Shown here: one piece after another, positions 1-5,133 of the stretch
Position numbering within the stretch: the stretch's first letter is position 1
How the letters are laid out: every line of letters starts with the position of its first letter
Assembly: GCA_002439285.1 (NCBI GenBank)
Contig: DJTQ01000144.1
Location: 1 to 7,224, forward strand
Source: Paenibacillaceae bacterium UBA6304
GTDB taxonomy: Bacteria; Bacillota; Bacilli; Paenibacillales; Paenibacillaceae
Direction of reading: 5' to 3'
DNA length: 7,224 bases
Position numbers and translations under genes: made by a program
Notes under the pieces: model-generated
What the model was told of the DNA's origin: nothing
The model's database searches: none
What the model saw: only the letters and a program-made list of their open reading frames with translations

Positions 1-377
1 ACCGGAATGGTGCGCATGGCCTTGAAAAATCCGCCGATCCCGCAAGTCTCCTGGCCGATCAGGTCATATTTCAGCGGGATTCTCTCATCCAGAACCCGAG
101 CCGCAAGTTTGCCGACCCGGATCTGCCCAAGTACAAAATCGGCGTCTTTCAGCGCGACATCCAGCTCCTGCGTGAGGGTCACCCGACAGGTGAGGCCTGC
201 GGACTGAATCATTCTTTCGCATAACCTGCCAACGACTTCCAGCTTATGTGCATCGATATCCATTAGCACGAGCTCGCTGATCGGTAAGACTTGTTTGCGG
301 CGGATGATGCCTTCGATGAGTTCCGGTGTATAGGTGCTGCCGGAACCGATAATGGAGATTTTCAACTTTTCGCTCAT
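1..377 (-). CDS. GH4 family 6-phospho-glycosidase (6-phospho-beta-glucosidase type), 3' end cut by window edge
   Basis: The first 125 codons are visible on the minus strand, starting MSEKLKISIIGSGSTYTPEL; the C-terminal two-thirds or more lies off the left edge. The N-terminus carries the GH4 Rossmann signature IGSGSTYTPEL (residues about 9-19) for NAD binding, an acidic strand end (LMDID, about 38-42), then ADFVLGQIRVG (about 79-89), LDERIPLKY (about 96-104) and GQETCGIGGFFKAMRTIP, all typical of the 6-phospho-beta-glucosidase branch (LicH/ChbF/BglT type). Family knowledge: these cytoplasmic enzymes need NAD and a divalent metal and cleave glycosides of 6-phosphorylated sugars by transient oxidation at C3. 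The start is supported by AAAGGA at 391-386, 8 nt from the ATG. It is divergent from the RpiR regulator gene and shares its control region, so co-regulation with the muramyl-sugar genes is likely but inferred. The metal-binding Cys/His and the substrate site are not visible. Confidence 0.88.
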   Translation of the reverse strand, partial: MSEKLKISIIGSGSTYTPELIEGIIRRKQVLPISELVLMDIDAHKLEVVGRLCERMIQSAGLTCRVTLTQELDVALKDADFVLGQIRVGKLAARVLDERIPLKYDLIGQETCGIGGFFKAMRTIP

Positions 378-427
378 AGAATCCATCCTTTGGGTTATGA
401 CGTGAAATTCCAAATCTCATCGCGGCC

Positions 428-457
428 ATTATAGCATGCTGATTGTAAAACTGACAA
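428..457 (-). promoter_or_regulatory. Sigma-A promoter for the GH4 gene
   Basis: Read on the minus strand there is TTGTCA (457-452), an 18-nt spacer and a perfect TATAAT (433-428). This is 5/6 plus 6/6 to the sigma-A consensus and is the best promoter in the window. It would give a 5' leader of roughly 45 nt before the GH4 start codon at 377. The -35 box overlaps one arm of an AT-rich inverted repeat (457-483). Confidence 0.75.
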
Positions 458-483
458 TAATAAACAGAATTAAAATTTATTAT
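457..483. promoter_or_regulatory. AT-rich inverted repeat next to the GH4 promoter -35
   Basis: ATAATAAA at 457-464 is repeated as its exact complement TTTATTAT at 476-483, with an 11-nt spacer. The arms are 8 bp and perfect, and the left arm touches the -35 hexamer of the minus-strand promoter, so a bound protein would be positioned to affect GH4 transcription. The region is very AT-rich, so chance is a real alternative. Function is inferred. Confidence 0.35.
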
Positions 484-495
484 GATAAATATACT

Positions 496-512
496 TTGAA
501 ATAAAATTTCAA
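496..512. promoter_or_regulatory. Candidate RpiR/MurR operator: perfect 17-bp palindrome
   Basis: TTGAAATAAAATTTCAA consists of two 7-bp arms (TTGAAAT and ATTTCAA) around a 3-nt AAA centre, without mismatch. It lies midway between the divergent GH4 promoter and the regulator gene. A related sequence, matching 13 of 16 positions to 497-512 and retaining the ATTTCAA arm exactly, is found at 1603-1618 directly upstream of the murQ promoter. RpiR-family regulators commonly bind inverted repeats of this type near their own gene. Assigning it to the regulator encoded at 637 is inference from position and recurrence. Confidence 0.6.
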
Positions 513-531
513 CAAACCGGTGAAGATTTCC

Positions 532-543
532 ATATTTTATTAT
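532..543 (-). repeat. 12-bp sequence shared with the murQ promoter region
   Basis: On the minus strand this reads ATAATAAAATAT, and the identical 12-mer occurs on the plus strand at 1599-1610, upstream of murQ. The two copies are in opposite orientation and both lie in regulatory intergenic DNA. It may be part of a regulator site or only coincidence in AT-rich sequence. Confidence 0.35.
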
Positions 544-551
544 ATTCCTGC

Positions 552-580
552 TTGTCTTTTACGGTGAAACGGCTTAAGAT
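552..580 (+). promoter_or_regulatory. Possible promoter of the RpiR regulator gene
   Basis: TTGTCT (552-557), a 17-nt spacer and TAAGAT (575-580) match sigma-A consensus at 4/6 and 4/6. Spacing is ideal but the hexamers are mediocre; no better plus-strand pair was found between 490 and 620. It would leave a leader of about 50 nt that includes a tandem 9-bp repeat. Confidence 0.4.
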
Positions 581-592
581 ATGAGTGCAAGC

Positions 593-610
593 TCAGTTAG
601 ATCAGTTAGA
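593..610 (+). repeat. Tandem 9-bp direct repeat in the regulator leader
   Basis: TCAGTTAGA occurs twice head to tail with no spacer (593-601 and 602-610), 26 nt before the regulator start codon. It lies in the presumed 5' untranslated region. It could be a slippage product or a protein/RNA site; the sequence does not decide. Confidence 0.6.
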
Positions 611-636
611 GATGAATAGGGTGAGTAGGGAAGTCA

Positions 637-1509
637 ATGGCGATTAACGATAATATTCTAATTAAAATCCGGGAAATGAAAGATAATTTAACTCCGGTAG
701 AGAAACTTGTAGCCGAATATATACTGGCTAACACGGAAGAAATTCCTCATCTCTCAATCAAGAGCTTAGCCAAGCAGAGCAAGACGAGCGACGCCTCCGT
801 GCTGCGGTTCTGCAAGACGATGGGGTACAGCGGGTATCGTAACTTTATCGTGAGTATTTCCGCTGCGGTAGGCTCCATGGACGAAGAGCGGAAAGACGTT
901 TATACAGACATTCAGCCGGGGGATGATCTGTTCACCATCACTTCGAATATCTCCCGAAACAATATCAAGTCGATCGAAGATACACTGAGCGTCATCGATC
1001 GCAATGAAGTAGCACGCGCCGTCAAAGCGCTTCGCTCCAGCAGCCGGATCGTCTTCTTCGGCATCGGCGCCTCAGGTTTAATTTGCATGGACGGGGAACA
1101 GAAGTTTTCACGCATCAATAAGTATTGCCATGCGTACACGGATGGACATAGCCAACTTACCGCGGCAACCTTGCTGGGTAAGGGCGATGTGGCCATTTTC
1201 GTATCGAATTCAGGCGATACGGCGGAGATTCTGGAGACGCTGGAAATCGCCAAGAAGAACAATGTCTCCACGATAGCGATCACGAGGTACAACAAGAGCG
1301 AGTTGGCGGACAAAGCGGATATCCTGCTCGCCATCTCGACACCGGAGGTAACGATGCGCAGCGGGGCCATGGGCTCCAGAATCGCCATGCTGACCGTTAT
1401 CGACATTTTATTCGCCGGGGTGGCCAGCGCGGATTATCAGAATGTGAAGAAGTATTTGTCCAAGACGCATAACATTCTAGCCGGGAAGCACCGCAGCCGG
1501 AAAGCCTAA
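637..1509 (+). CDS. murR: RpiR-family transcriptional regulator, MurR-like (HTH + SIS domain)
   Basis: This 290-residue protein has the two-domain RpiR layout. Residues about 1-77 form the N-terminal HTH domain, with the recognition region IKSLAKQSKTSDASVLRFCK at 41-60 followed by GYSGYRNF. Residues about 120-265 form a SIS (sugar isomerase) domain, with FGIGASG at 141-147 and SNSGDTAEILE at 190-200, the loops that hold phosphosugars in this fold. The ATG at 637 is preceded by AGGG at 627-630 (6 nt) and the fuller AGGGTGAG at 618-625. Its location between a GH4 gene and murQ makes MurNAc-6-phosphate, as for E. coli MurR, the most likely effector; this is context-based, since RpiR proteins also sense other phosphosugars. 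It is transcribed alone, ending at a strong terminator, and probably acts on the palindrome at 496-512 and the related site at 1602-1618. Whether it represses or activates cannot be seen. Confidence 0.85.
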   Translation: MAINDNILIKIREMKDNLTPVEKLVAEYILANTEEIPHLSIKSLAKQSKTSDASVLRFCKTMGYSGYRNFIVSISAAVGSMDEERKDVYTDIQPGDDLFTITSNISRNNIKSIEDTLSVIDRNEVARAVKALRSSSRIVFFGIGASGLICMDGEQKFSRINKYCHAYTDGHSQLTAATLLGKGDVAIFVSNSGDTAEILETLEIAKKNNVSTIAITRYNKSELADKADILLAISTPEVTMRSGAMGSRIAMLTVIDILFAGVASADYQNVKKYLSKTHNILAGKHRSRKA

Positions 1510-1530
1510 TCGCATGATCTTTAAAACAGG

Positions 1531-1562
1531 CATCGCCCCAGGAGGGGCCGATGTCTTTTTTT
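1531..1562 (+). terminator. Rho-independent terminator after the regulator gene
   Basis: CATCGCCCC (1531-1539) pairs with GGGG-C-CGATG (1544-1553, one bulged C at 1548) around the loop AGGA, followed by TC and seven T residues (1556-1562). It begins about 20 nt after the regulator stop codon and separates that gene from the murQ operon, which has its own promoter. Confidence 0.9.
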
Positions 1563-1598
1563 GTTGGAAAAAGAATTAAAAAAACAAAATTATATTAC

Positions 1599-1618
1599 AT
1601 AATAAAATATTATTTCAA
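1599..1618. promoter_or_regulatory. Candidate operator upstream of the murQ operon promoter
   Basis: Two overlapping patterns are present. ATAATA-AAA-TATTAT (1599-1613) is a perfect 6-bp-arm palindrome. TAAAATATTATTTCAA (1603-1618) matches 13 of 16 positions of the palindrome at 497-512 and keeps its ATTTCAA arm. The site ends 6 nt before the -35 box. The double occurrence, before both transcription units, is the argument for a shared operator of the RpiR regulator; binding is inferred. Confidence 0.5.
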
Positions 1619-1624
1619 AAACTA

Positions 1625-1654
1625 TTGACGATGAAAGCGGTTACCATTTAATAT
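1625..1654 (+). promoter_or_regulatory. Promoter of the murQ-ABC-anmK operon
   Basis: TTGACG (1625-1630; 5/6), an 18-nt spacer, then TAATAT (1649-1654; 4/6). The strong -35 and modest -10 suit a regulated sigma-A promoter. It is flanked upstream by the operator-like site and contains a cre-like sequence in its spacer. Transcription would start near 1660, giving a leader of about 45 nt. Confidence 0.6.
1632..1645 (+). promoter_or_regulatory. cre-like CcpA site inside the murQ promoter
   Basis: TGAAAGCGGTTACC fits the degenerate cre consensus TGWAANCGNTNWCA at 13 of 14 positions, failing only at the last base. It lies between the -35 and -10 boxes, a position where CcpA binding represses carbon-catabolic operons in Bacillota. 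This predicts glucose repression of the operon. Assignment rests on sequence match and position only. Confidence 0.6.
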
Positions 1655-1679
1655 AAGACCAAGAAACGAGGCCTTCAGT

Positions 1680-1692
1680 TCCTCAGTGAGGA
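1680..1692 (+). promoter_or_regulatory. Small hairpin covering the murQ ribosome binding site
   Basis: TCCTC (1680-1684) pairs with GAGGA (1688-1692) around AGT; the 3' arm is the Shine-Dalgarno sequence GAGGAG (1688-1693). The distance from that sequence to the ATG is 12 nt, longer than usual, while the other operon genes have 8-10 nt. Weakened murQ translation is a possible consequence. The stem is short and may be marginal. Confidence 0.35.
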
Positions 1693-1705
1693 GAATGGAT
1701 CAGCT

Positions 1706-2620
1706 ATGGAACAATACTTTGCAGGACTGACCACGGAGGGAATCAACCCGAACACGCAGATGATCGATGAGTGCACGACGGAGCAAATGCTGCAACTGCT
1801 CAATCAGGAAGATGCCAAGGTTCCGGCTGCAGTGGCTGCGGAAATTCCACAAATCGGGAAGGCGGTGGATGTTCTACACCATCTGTTAAAGAACGGTGGA
1901 AGAATGTTTTATATAGGGGCGGGTACTTCAGGGAGACTTGGCGTACTGGATGCTTCTGAATGTCCGCCAACCTTTGGCGTTGATCCATCTTTGGTTCAAG
2001 GGTATATCGCCGGAGGGGATTTGGCTTTAAGGGTAGCTGTGGAAGGATTCGAAGACAGTGCGGAGGAGGGGATTGCCTTAATCGAGCGACTCGGCGTCAC
2101 GGCAAAGGATGCCGTCATCGGCATATCGGCGAGCGGCTCGGCAAGCTTCGTCATCGCCGGACTCCAACGGGCTGCCGAGCTTGGAGCGGTAACGATCGGC
2201 GTTGCTAACAACAAGGGCTCCAGGCTGGAGGCTGTTTGCGACATCTGCATTGCTCCCATCGTGGGCCCGGAGTTTATTACGGGCTCGACGAGACTGAAGG
2301 CGGGTACGGCGCAGAAGCTGGTGCTCAATATGCTTACGACATGCACGATGGTGAAGCTCGGCAAGACGTACAACAATTTGATGGTGGACTTAAAGGCTAA
2401 CAACAAGAAGCTGTATGACCGATCCTTACGCATCATTAAAGCCGCTACGGGCGCGGACGACGAAACGGCCGCCGACTATTTGCAACTGGCCTCGATGAGC
2501 TGCAAGCTGGCGATTCTCATGATCGAAACCGGGTTGAACGCAAGGCAGGCGGAGCAAACGCTCCAAGAGAACGAGGGGAATTTGAAGTTGGCCATTCGCA
2601 ATACCAATAAAGTAGGTTAG
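1706..2620 (+). CDS. murQ: N-acetylmuramic acid 6-phosphate etherase (MurQ), divergent in one loop
   Basis: MurQ cleaves the D-lactyl ether of MurNAc-6-phosphate, giving GlcNAc-6-phosphate and D-lactate in the cytoplasm. The 304-residue length is normal. Diagnostic motifs are IGAGTSGRLGVLDASECPP (70-88), AVEGFED (111-117) and ITGSTRLKAGTAQKLVLNML (191-210), followed by NLMVDLKANNKKL. By alignment from memory with E. coli MurQ, Glu85 and Glu116 match the catalytic pair Glu83 and Glu114. A C-terminal helical segment (about 250-304) completes the family fold. Two normally conserved stretches differ: E. coli has GIAASGRTPYV where this protein has GISASGSASFV (139-149), and SCNPGS is replaced by ANNKGS (167-172). 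Catalysis should be retained, but substrate recognition may be altered. It is first in the operon, 29 nt before the binding-protein gene. Confidence 0.92.
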   Translation: MEQYFAGLTTEGINPNTQMIDECTTEQMLQLLNQEDAKVPAAVAAEIPQIGKAVDVLHHLLKNGGRMFYIGAGTSGRLGVLDASECPPTFGVDPSLVQGYIAGGDLALRVAVEGFEDSAEEGIALIERLGVTAKDAVIGISASGSASFVIAGLQRAAELGAVTIGVANNKGSRLEAVCDICIAPIVGPEFITGSTRLKAGTAQKLVLNMLTTCTMVKLGKTYNNLMVDLKANNKKLYDRSLRIIKAATGADDETAADYLQLASMSCKLAILMIETGLNARQAEQTLQENEGNLKLAIRNTNKVG

Positions 2621-2649
2621 TCACATATCCCGGGGGGAGGATTTTTCTG

Positions 2650-4113
2650 ATGAAAAGAAAAATGCAAGTACTGGCTTTCGTATTGGCTCTTTTTATGCTC
2701 TTGACGGCATTATCCGCATGCGGTTCAAAATCCGGCAATTCAGAAAACAGCAACGGGGGGAACACAGGCAATGATGCCTCTCCGACTGCGGATGCGGGGA
2801 AATCGGAGGCTAAAGATACCATTACCGCGCTCCTGCCACCGGTATCAGGCCATTATCAAAGCAATTTCAAGCAAATGGAAAGCGATTTCAACGCGCTTTA
2901 TCCGAATCTGACCTTGAAGATCGAACCGGCGAGCTGGGAAGACATGACGCAGAAGCTCGACACACAGGTTAACGCCGGGAGCCCTCCCGACATCGCCTTT
3001 ATCGGTTCGGACGGCATCTCCAAATATGTGCAGCAAGGTATGCTGATGGACATTAAAGATACGGCAACAACGGAGATGGTATCGGATTTTGATCCCGCTC
3101 CGCTCGAATATATGAAGAACGGCGAAGGACTCTTCGGTTTCCCGGCTTATATGGAAGTGCACGCGATCGGCGGCAACAAGGAGTATCTTGAAGCTGCGGG
3201 CATCGATTGGAAAAACGTGCAAAAGAACGGCTGGACCTTCGAAGAATTCCGCGAAGCGATTAAGAAGGGCGTCGTTAAAGAGGGAGATGTCACCAAGCGG
3301 TACGGCTTCGTATTTGCGACCTCCGGTGTCACCGCCAAGGATTATCTGAACATTCTGATCAAAAATGCCGGTATGCCTGCTTCCTTCAATAAAGATTTGA
3401 AGTATGCCTACACGAGTAAAAATTACCTGGAAGTGTTAAAAGCGGTTCGGCTCATGATCGACGACGGCTCGATGCCGAAGGAACTCAGCTCTGTGGATGC
3501 CGGTAAGCGCTGGAACATGTTCCTGACCGGGCAGACGATGATCACCGGGAAGGGGCTTGCTACTTTCGAGAATAATGCCAACCAGAACAACGAGAAGCTG
3601 AAAGCTAATGACGGCAGCGCCGTGCAAGGCAGCATCCCGGTCGAGTATATCGTCCTCCCGGTTCCAACGTTCCTTGGCGAGGAGCCGGTCTCGAGCACTG
3701 TCGTTGACGGATATGTAACTTTTCGCGGCAAAAAAGAGCCTACGGCCGAGCACAAAGCCAATGTGGTGAAAGCGGCTTACTTCCTGGCCAGCGGTAAGGT
3801 AGCGGCAACGACGAATAATGATCTGTTTGCGGCTCATATTTCGAAGTCAGGCCGGGAAGCCGCCGAGAGCATGACCGTGAATCGGAACCCCGACAACGTA
3901 GCCGCGGTCGAAACCCTTCTGTCGCATGCCAACCCGGCCCGCCCGGACATTCCGGTCGAGCTCGGCGCCAAGGCCATCAAAATGGAAGACGAAGTCATCA
4001 TTCCTAAATTGCAGGCCTTGCTTGCGAATGAAATTTCACCGGAAGAAATGTACGAAGCGGTTAAAGCCGCAGCGATCAAAAACTTTGGCGAAGACGGCAT
4101 CGTGAACGATTAG
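2650..4113 (+). CDS. ABC transporter sugar-binding lipoprotein (family 1 solute-binding protein)
   Basis: The 487-residue product starts with a lipoprotein signal peptide: KRK, a hydrophobic stretch (about 7-21) and the lipobox LSAC with lipidation Cys24. A Ser/Gly/Asn-rich linker (about 25-50) then tethers the binding domain to the outer face of the membrane. The mature part has the MalE-like SBP_bac_1 pattern: DFNALYPNLTLKIEPASWED (79-98), TQVNAGSPPDIAFIG (105-119), and later NMFLTGQTMITGKG. GGGGGGAGG at 2632-2640 gives an excellent ribosome binding site 9 nt before the ATG. It delivers substrate to the two permeases encoded next. Family 1 proteins mostly bind mono- or oligosaccharides; flanking by murQ and anmK points to a muramyl sugar such as anhydro-MurNAc, MurNAc or a GlcNAc-linked disaccharide, which sequence alone cannot prove. 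The stem-loop after the stop codon may raise its level over the permeases. Confidence 0.9.
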   Translation: MKRKMQVLAFVLALFMLLTALSACGSKSGNSENSNGGNTGNDASPTADAGKSEAKDTITALLPPVSGHYQSNFKQMESDFNALYPNLTLKIEPASWEDMTQKLDTQVNAGSPPDIAFIGSDGISKYVQQGMLMDIKDTATTEMVSDFDPAPLEYMKNGEGLFGFPAYMEVHAIGGNKEYLEAAGIDWKNVQKNGWTFEEFREAIKKGVVKEGDVTKRYGFVFATSGVTAKDYLNILIKNAGMPASFNKDLKYAYTSKNYLEVLKAVRLMIDDGSMPKELSSVDAGKRWNMFLTGQTMITGKGLATFENNANQNNEKLKANDGSAVQGSIPVEYIVLPVPTFLGEEPVSSTVVDGYVTFRGKKEPTAEHKANVVKAAYFLASGKVAATTNNDLFAAHISKSGREAAESMTVNRNPDNVAAVETLLSHANPARPDIPVELGAKAIKMEDEVIIPKLQALLANEISPEEMYEAVKAAAIKNFGEDGIVND

Positions 4114-4124
4114 TTCTCTCCCGG

Positions 4125-4157
4125 CGGATAGTCGTGTGATCATCATGCGGCTATCCG
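4125..4157 (+). promoter_or_regulatory. Long intercistronic stem-loop after the binding-protein gene
   Basis: Positions 4125-4157 fold end to end into a 15-bp stem with a 3-nt TCA loop. The outer seven pairs (CGGATAG with CTATCCG) are perfect; three G-T wobbles lie further in. It starts 11 nt after the stop codon, and is followed after GTCCA by five T residues (4163-4167). The offset U run makes it a partial terminator or an mRNA 3'-end protector rather than a classic full terminator, as in other ABC operons where the binding protein is needed in excess. Confidence 0.7.
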
Positions 4158-4197
4158 GTCCATTTTTGCAAAAGTGATGAAAAGGGGTTCGGACATT

Positions 4198-5115
4198 ATG
4201 GCTCAGTTGGCAAAGACACAGATCGTTAAACCCGCAAAGAGGCGAAGATGGAAAGGAGACGGCGGCTGGGCATATGCATTTATCGCGGTTGCGCTGATTG
4301 TCTATGCGATGTTTACGGCTTATCCGGTAGTCAGCGCCTTTATTATCAGCTTTCAGGAATATCGGCCGCTGGGCTCGGTGTTTATCGGATTCGACAACTA
4401 CGTCAACACCTTCCAGGACTCCCTGTTTTGGAAATCGATCAAGAATACGATCGTGTACACCGTGTTGACCGTGCCGGTCTCGTTGTTCCTTTCCTTTGCC
4501 GTTGCCATCCTGATTATTCCTTTGAAAAAAGGGCTGCAGACGACGTTCAAAGCCGTCTATTATTTGCCGGCGGTCGCCTCAGGGGTAGCCCTGTCGGTCG
4601 TATGGCTGTGGATCTTCGATCCGATGACTTCCGGGGTCCTGAACCAGTTACTCGCGGTGTTCGGCATTTCCAACCAGAATTGGCTCGGATCCAGCGCTTC
4701 GGCGATGTTCTCCCTCGTGCTGATGGCATGGCTGTCGAGCCATGGAACCAGTATCATCATCTATTTGGCGGCATTACTAGGCATTGACGGCAGTTATTAT
4801 GAAGCGGCTGAACTGGATGGTGCCTCTTTTTTGCAAAAGCTGTGGTATATCGTGATTCCTTGTCTCAAACCAACAACTCTGTTTCTTCTTGTCACAGGCG
4901 TTATCGGTTCGTTCCAGGTGTTCCAGAATGCGTACCTGATGACAGGGGGCGGCCCGGATAACGCCACTACGATGGTCGGTTTGCTCATTTTCAACAATGC
5001 GTTCAAATACTTCGAGTTTGGCGAAGCCGCGGCCCAGTCTCTGATCCTGACGGTCATTATCGCCGGGATCTCTCTGATCCAGTTCAAATTTCTGGGCAAT
5101 GACGTGGAATACTAG
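4198..5115 (+). CDS. ABC transporter permease, MalF type
   Basis: The 305-residue integral membrane protein has a basic N-terminus (KPAKRRRWKG) and about six transmembrane segments, roughly at residues 24-52, 85-108, 118-140, 170-194, 222-246 and 278-298. The cytoplasmic EAA loop YYEAAELDGASFLQKLWYIV (200-219), with conserved Glu202-Ala-Ala and Gly208, docks the transport ATPase. It should pair with the following permease to form the membrane channel for the sugar brought by the lipoprotein. I chose the ATG at 4198 because AAAAGGGG (4180-4187) sits 10 nt upstream; an in-frame GTG at 4174 and ATG at 4177 would add eight or seven residues but lack a ribosome binding site. No ATP-binding subunit is encoded in the window, so a shared MsmX/MsmK-type ATPase encoded elsewhere, as in many Bacillota sugar importers, is inferred. 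Confidence 0.9.
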   Translation: MAQLAKTQIVKPAKRRRWKGDGGWAYAFIAVALIVYAMFTAYPVVSAFIISFQEYRPLGSVFIGFDNYVNTFQDSLFWKSIKNTIVYTVLTVPVSLFLSFAVAILIIPLKKGLQTTFKAVYYLPAVASGVALSVVWLWIFDPMTSGVLNQLLAVFGISNQNWLGSSASAMFSLVLMAWLSSHGTSIIIYLAALLGIDGSYYEAAELDGASFLQKLWYIVIPCLKPTTLFLLVTGVIGSFQVFQNAYLMTGGGPDNATTMVGLLIFNNAFKYFEFGEAAAQSLILTVIIAGISLIQFKFLGNDVEY

Positions 5116-5133
5116 AGAAGAGGAGAATGAACC

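Noticed and set aside
403..412. TGAAATTCCA in the GH4 leader as another operator
   Set aside because: It is an imperfect, short palindrome resembling only half of the TTGAAAT/ATTTCAA site; too weak to annotate.
565..578. TGAAACGGCTTAAG as a cre site before the regulator gene
   Set aside because: It lacks the central C of the CG core at the right position and fails at the last two positions, unlike the good match at 1632-1645.
378..636. Riboswitch or small RNA in the divergent region
   Set aside because: The region is AT-rich with DNA-type palindromes and promoter boxes; no conserved aptamer-like structure or terminator hairpin was recognised.
912..1406. 164-codon open frame on the minus strand inside the regulator gene
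   Set aside because: It is antisense to a clear RpiR-family protein, has no recognisable domain and lacks a convincing ribosome binding site; similar antisense frames within murQ, the binding protein and permease genes were dropped for the same reason.
4174..4197. Upstream GTG (4174) or ATG (4177) as start of the MalF-type permease
   Set aside because: No ribosome binding site precedes them, whereas AAAAGGGG is well placed for the ATG at 4198.
4248..4787. 179-codon plus-strand frame overlapping the MalF-type permease gene
   Set aside because: It lies in another frame of a well-supported permease, and its product is rich in Arg, Gly and Asp without domain features, as expected for a shifted reading of that gene.
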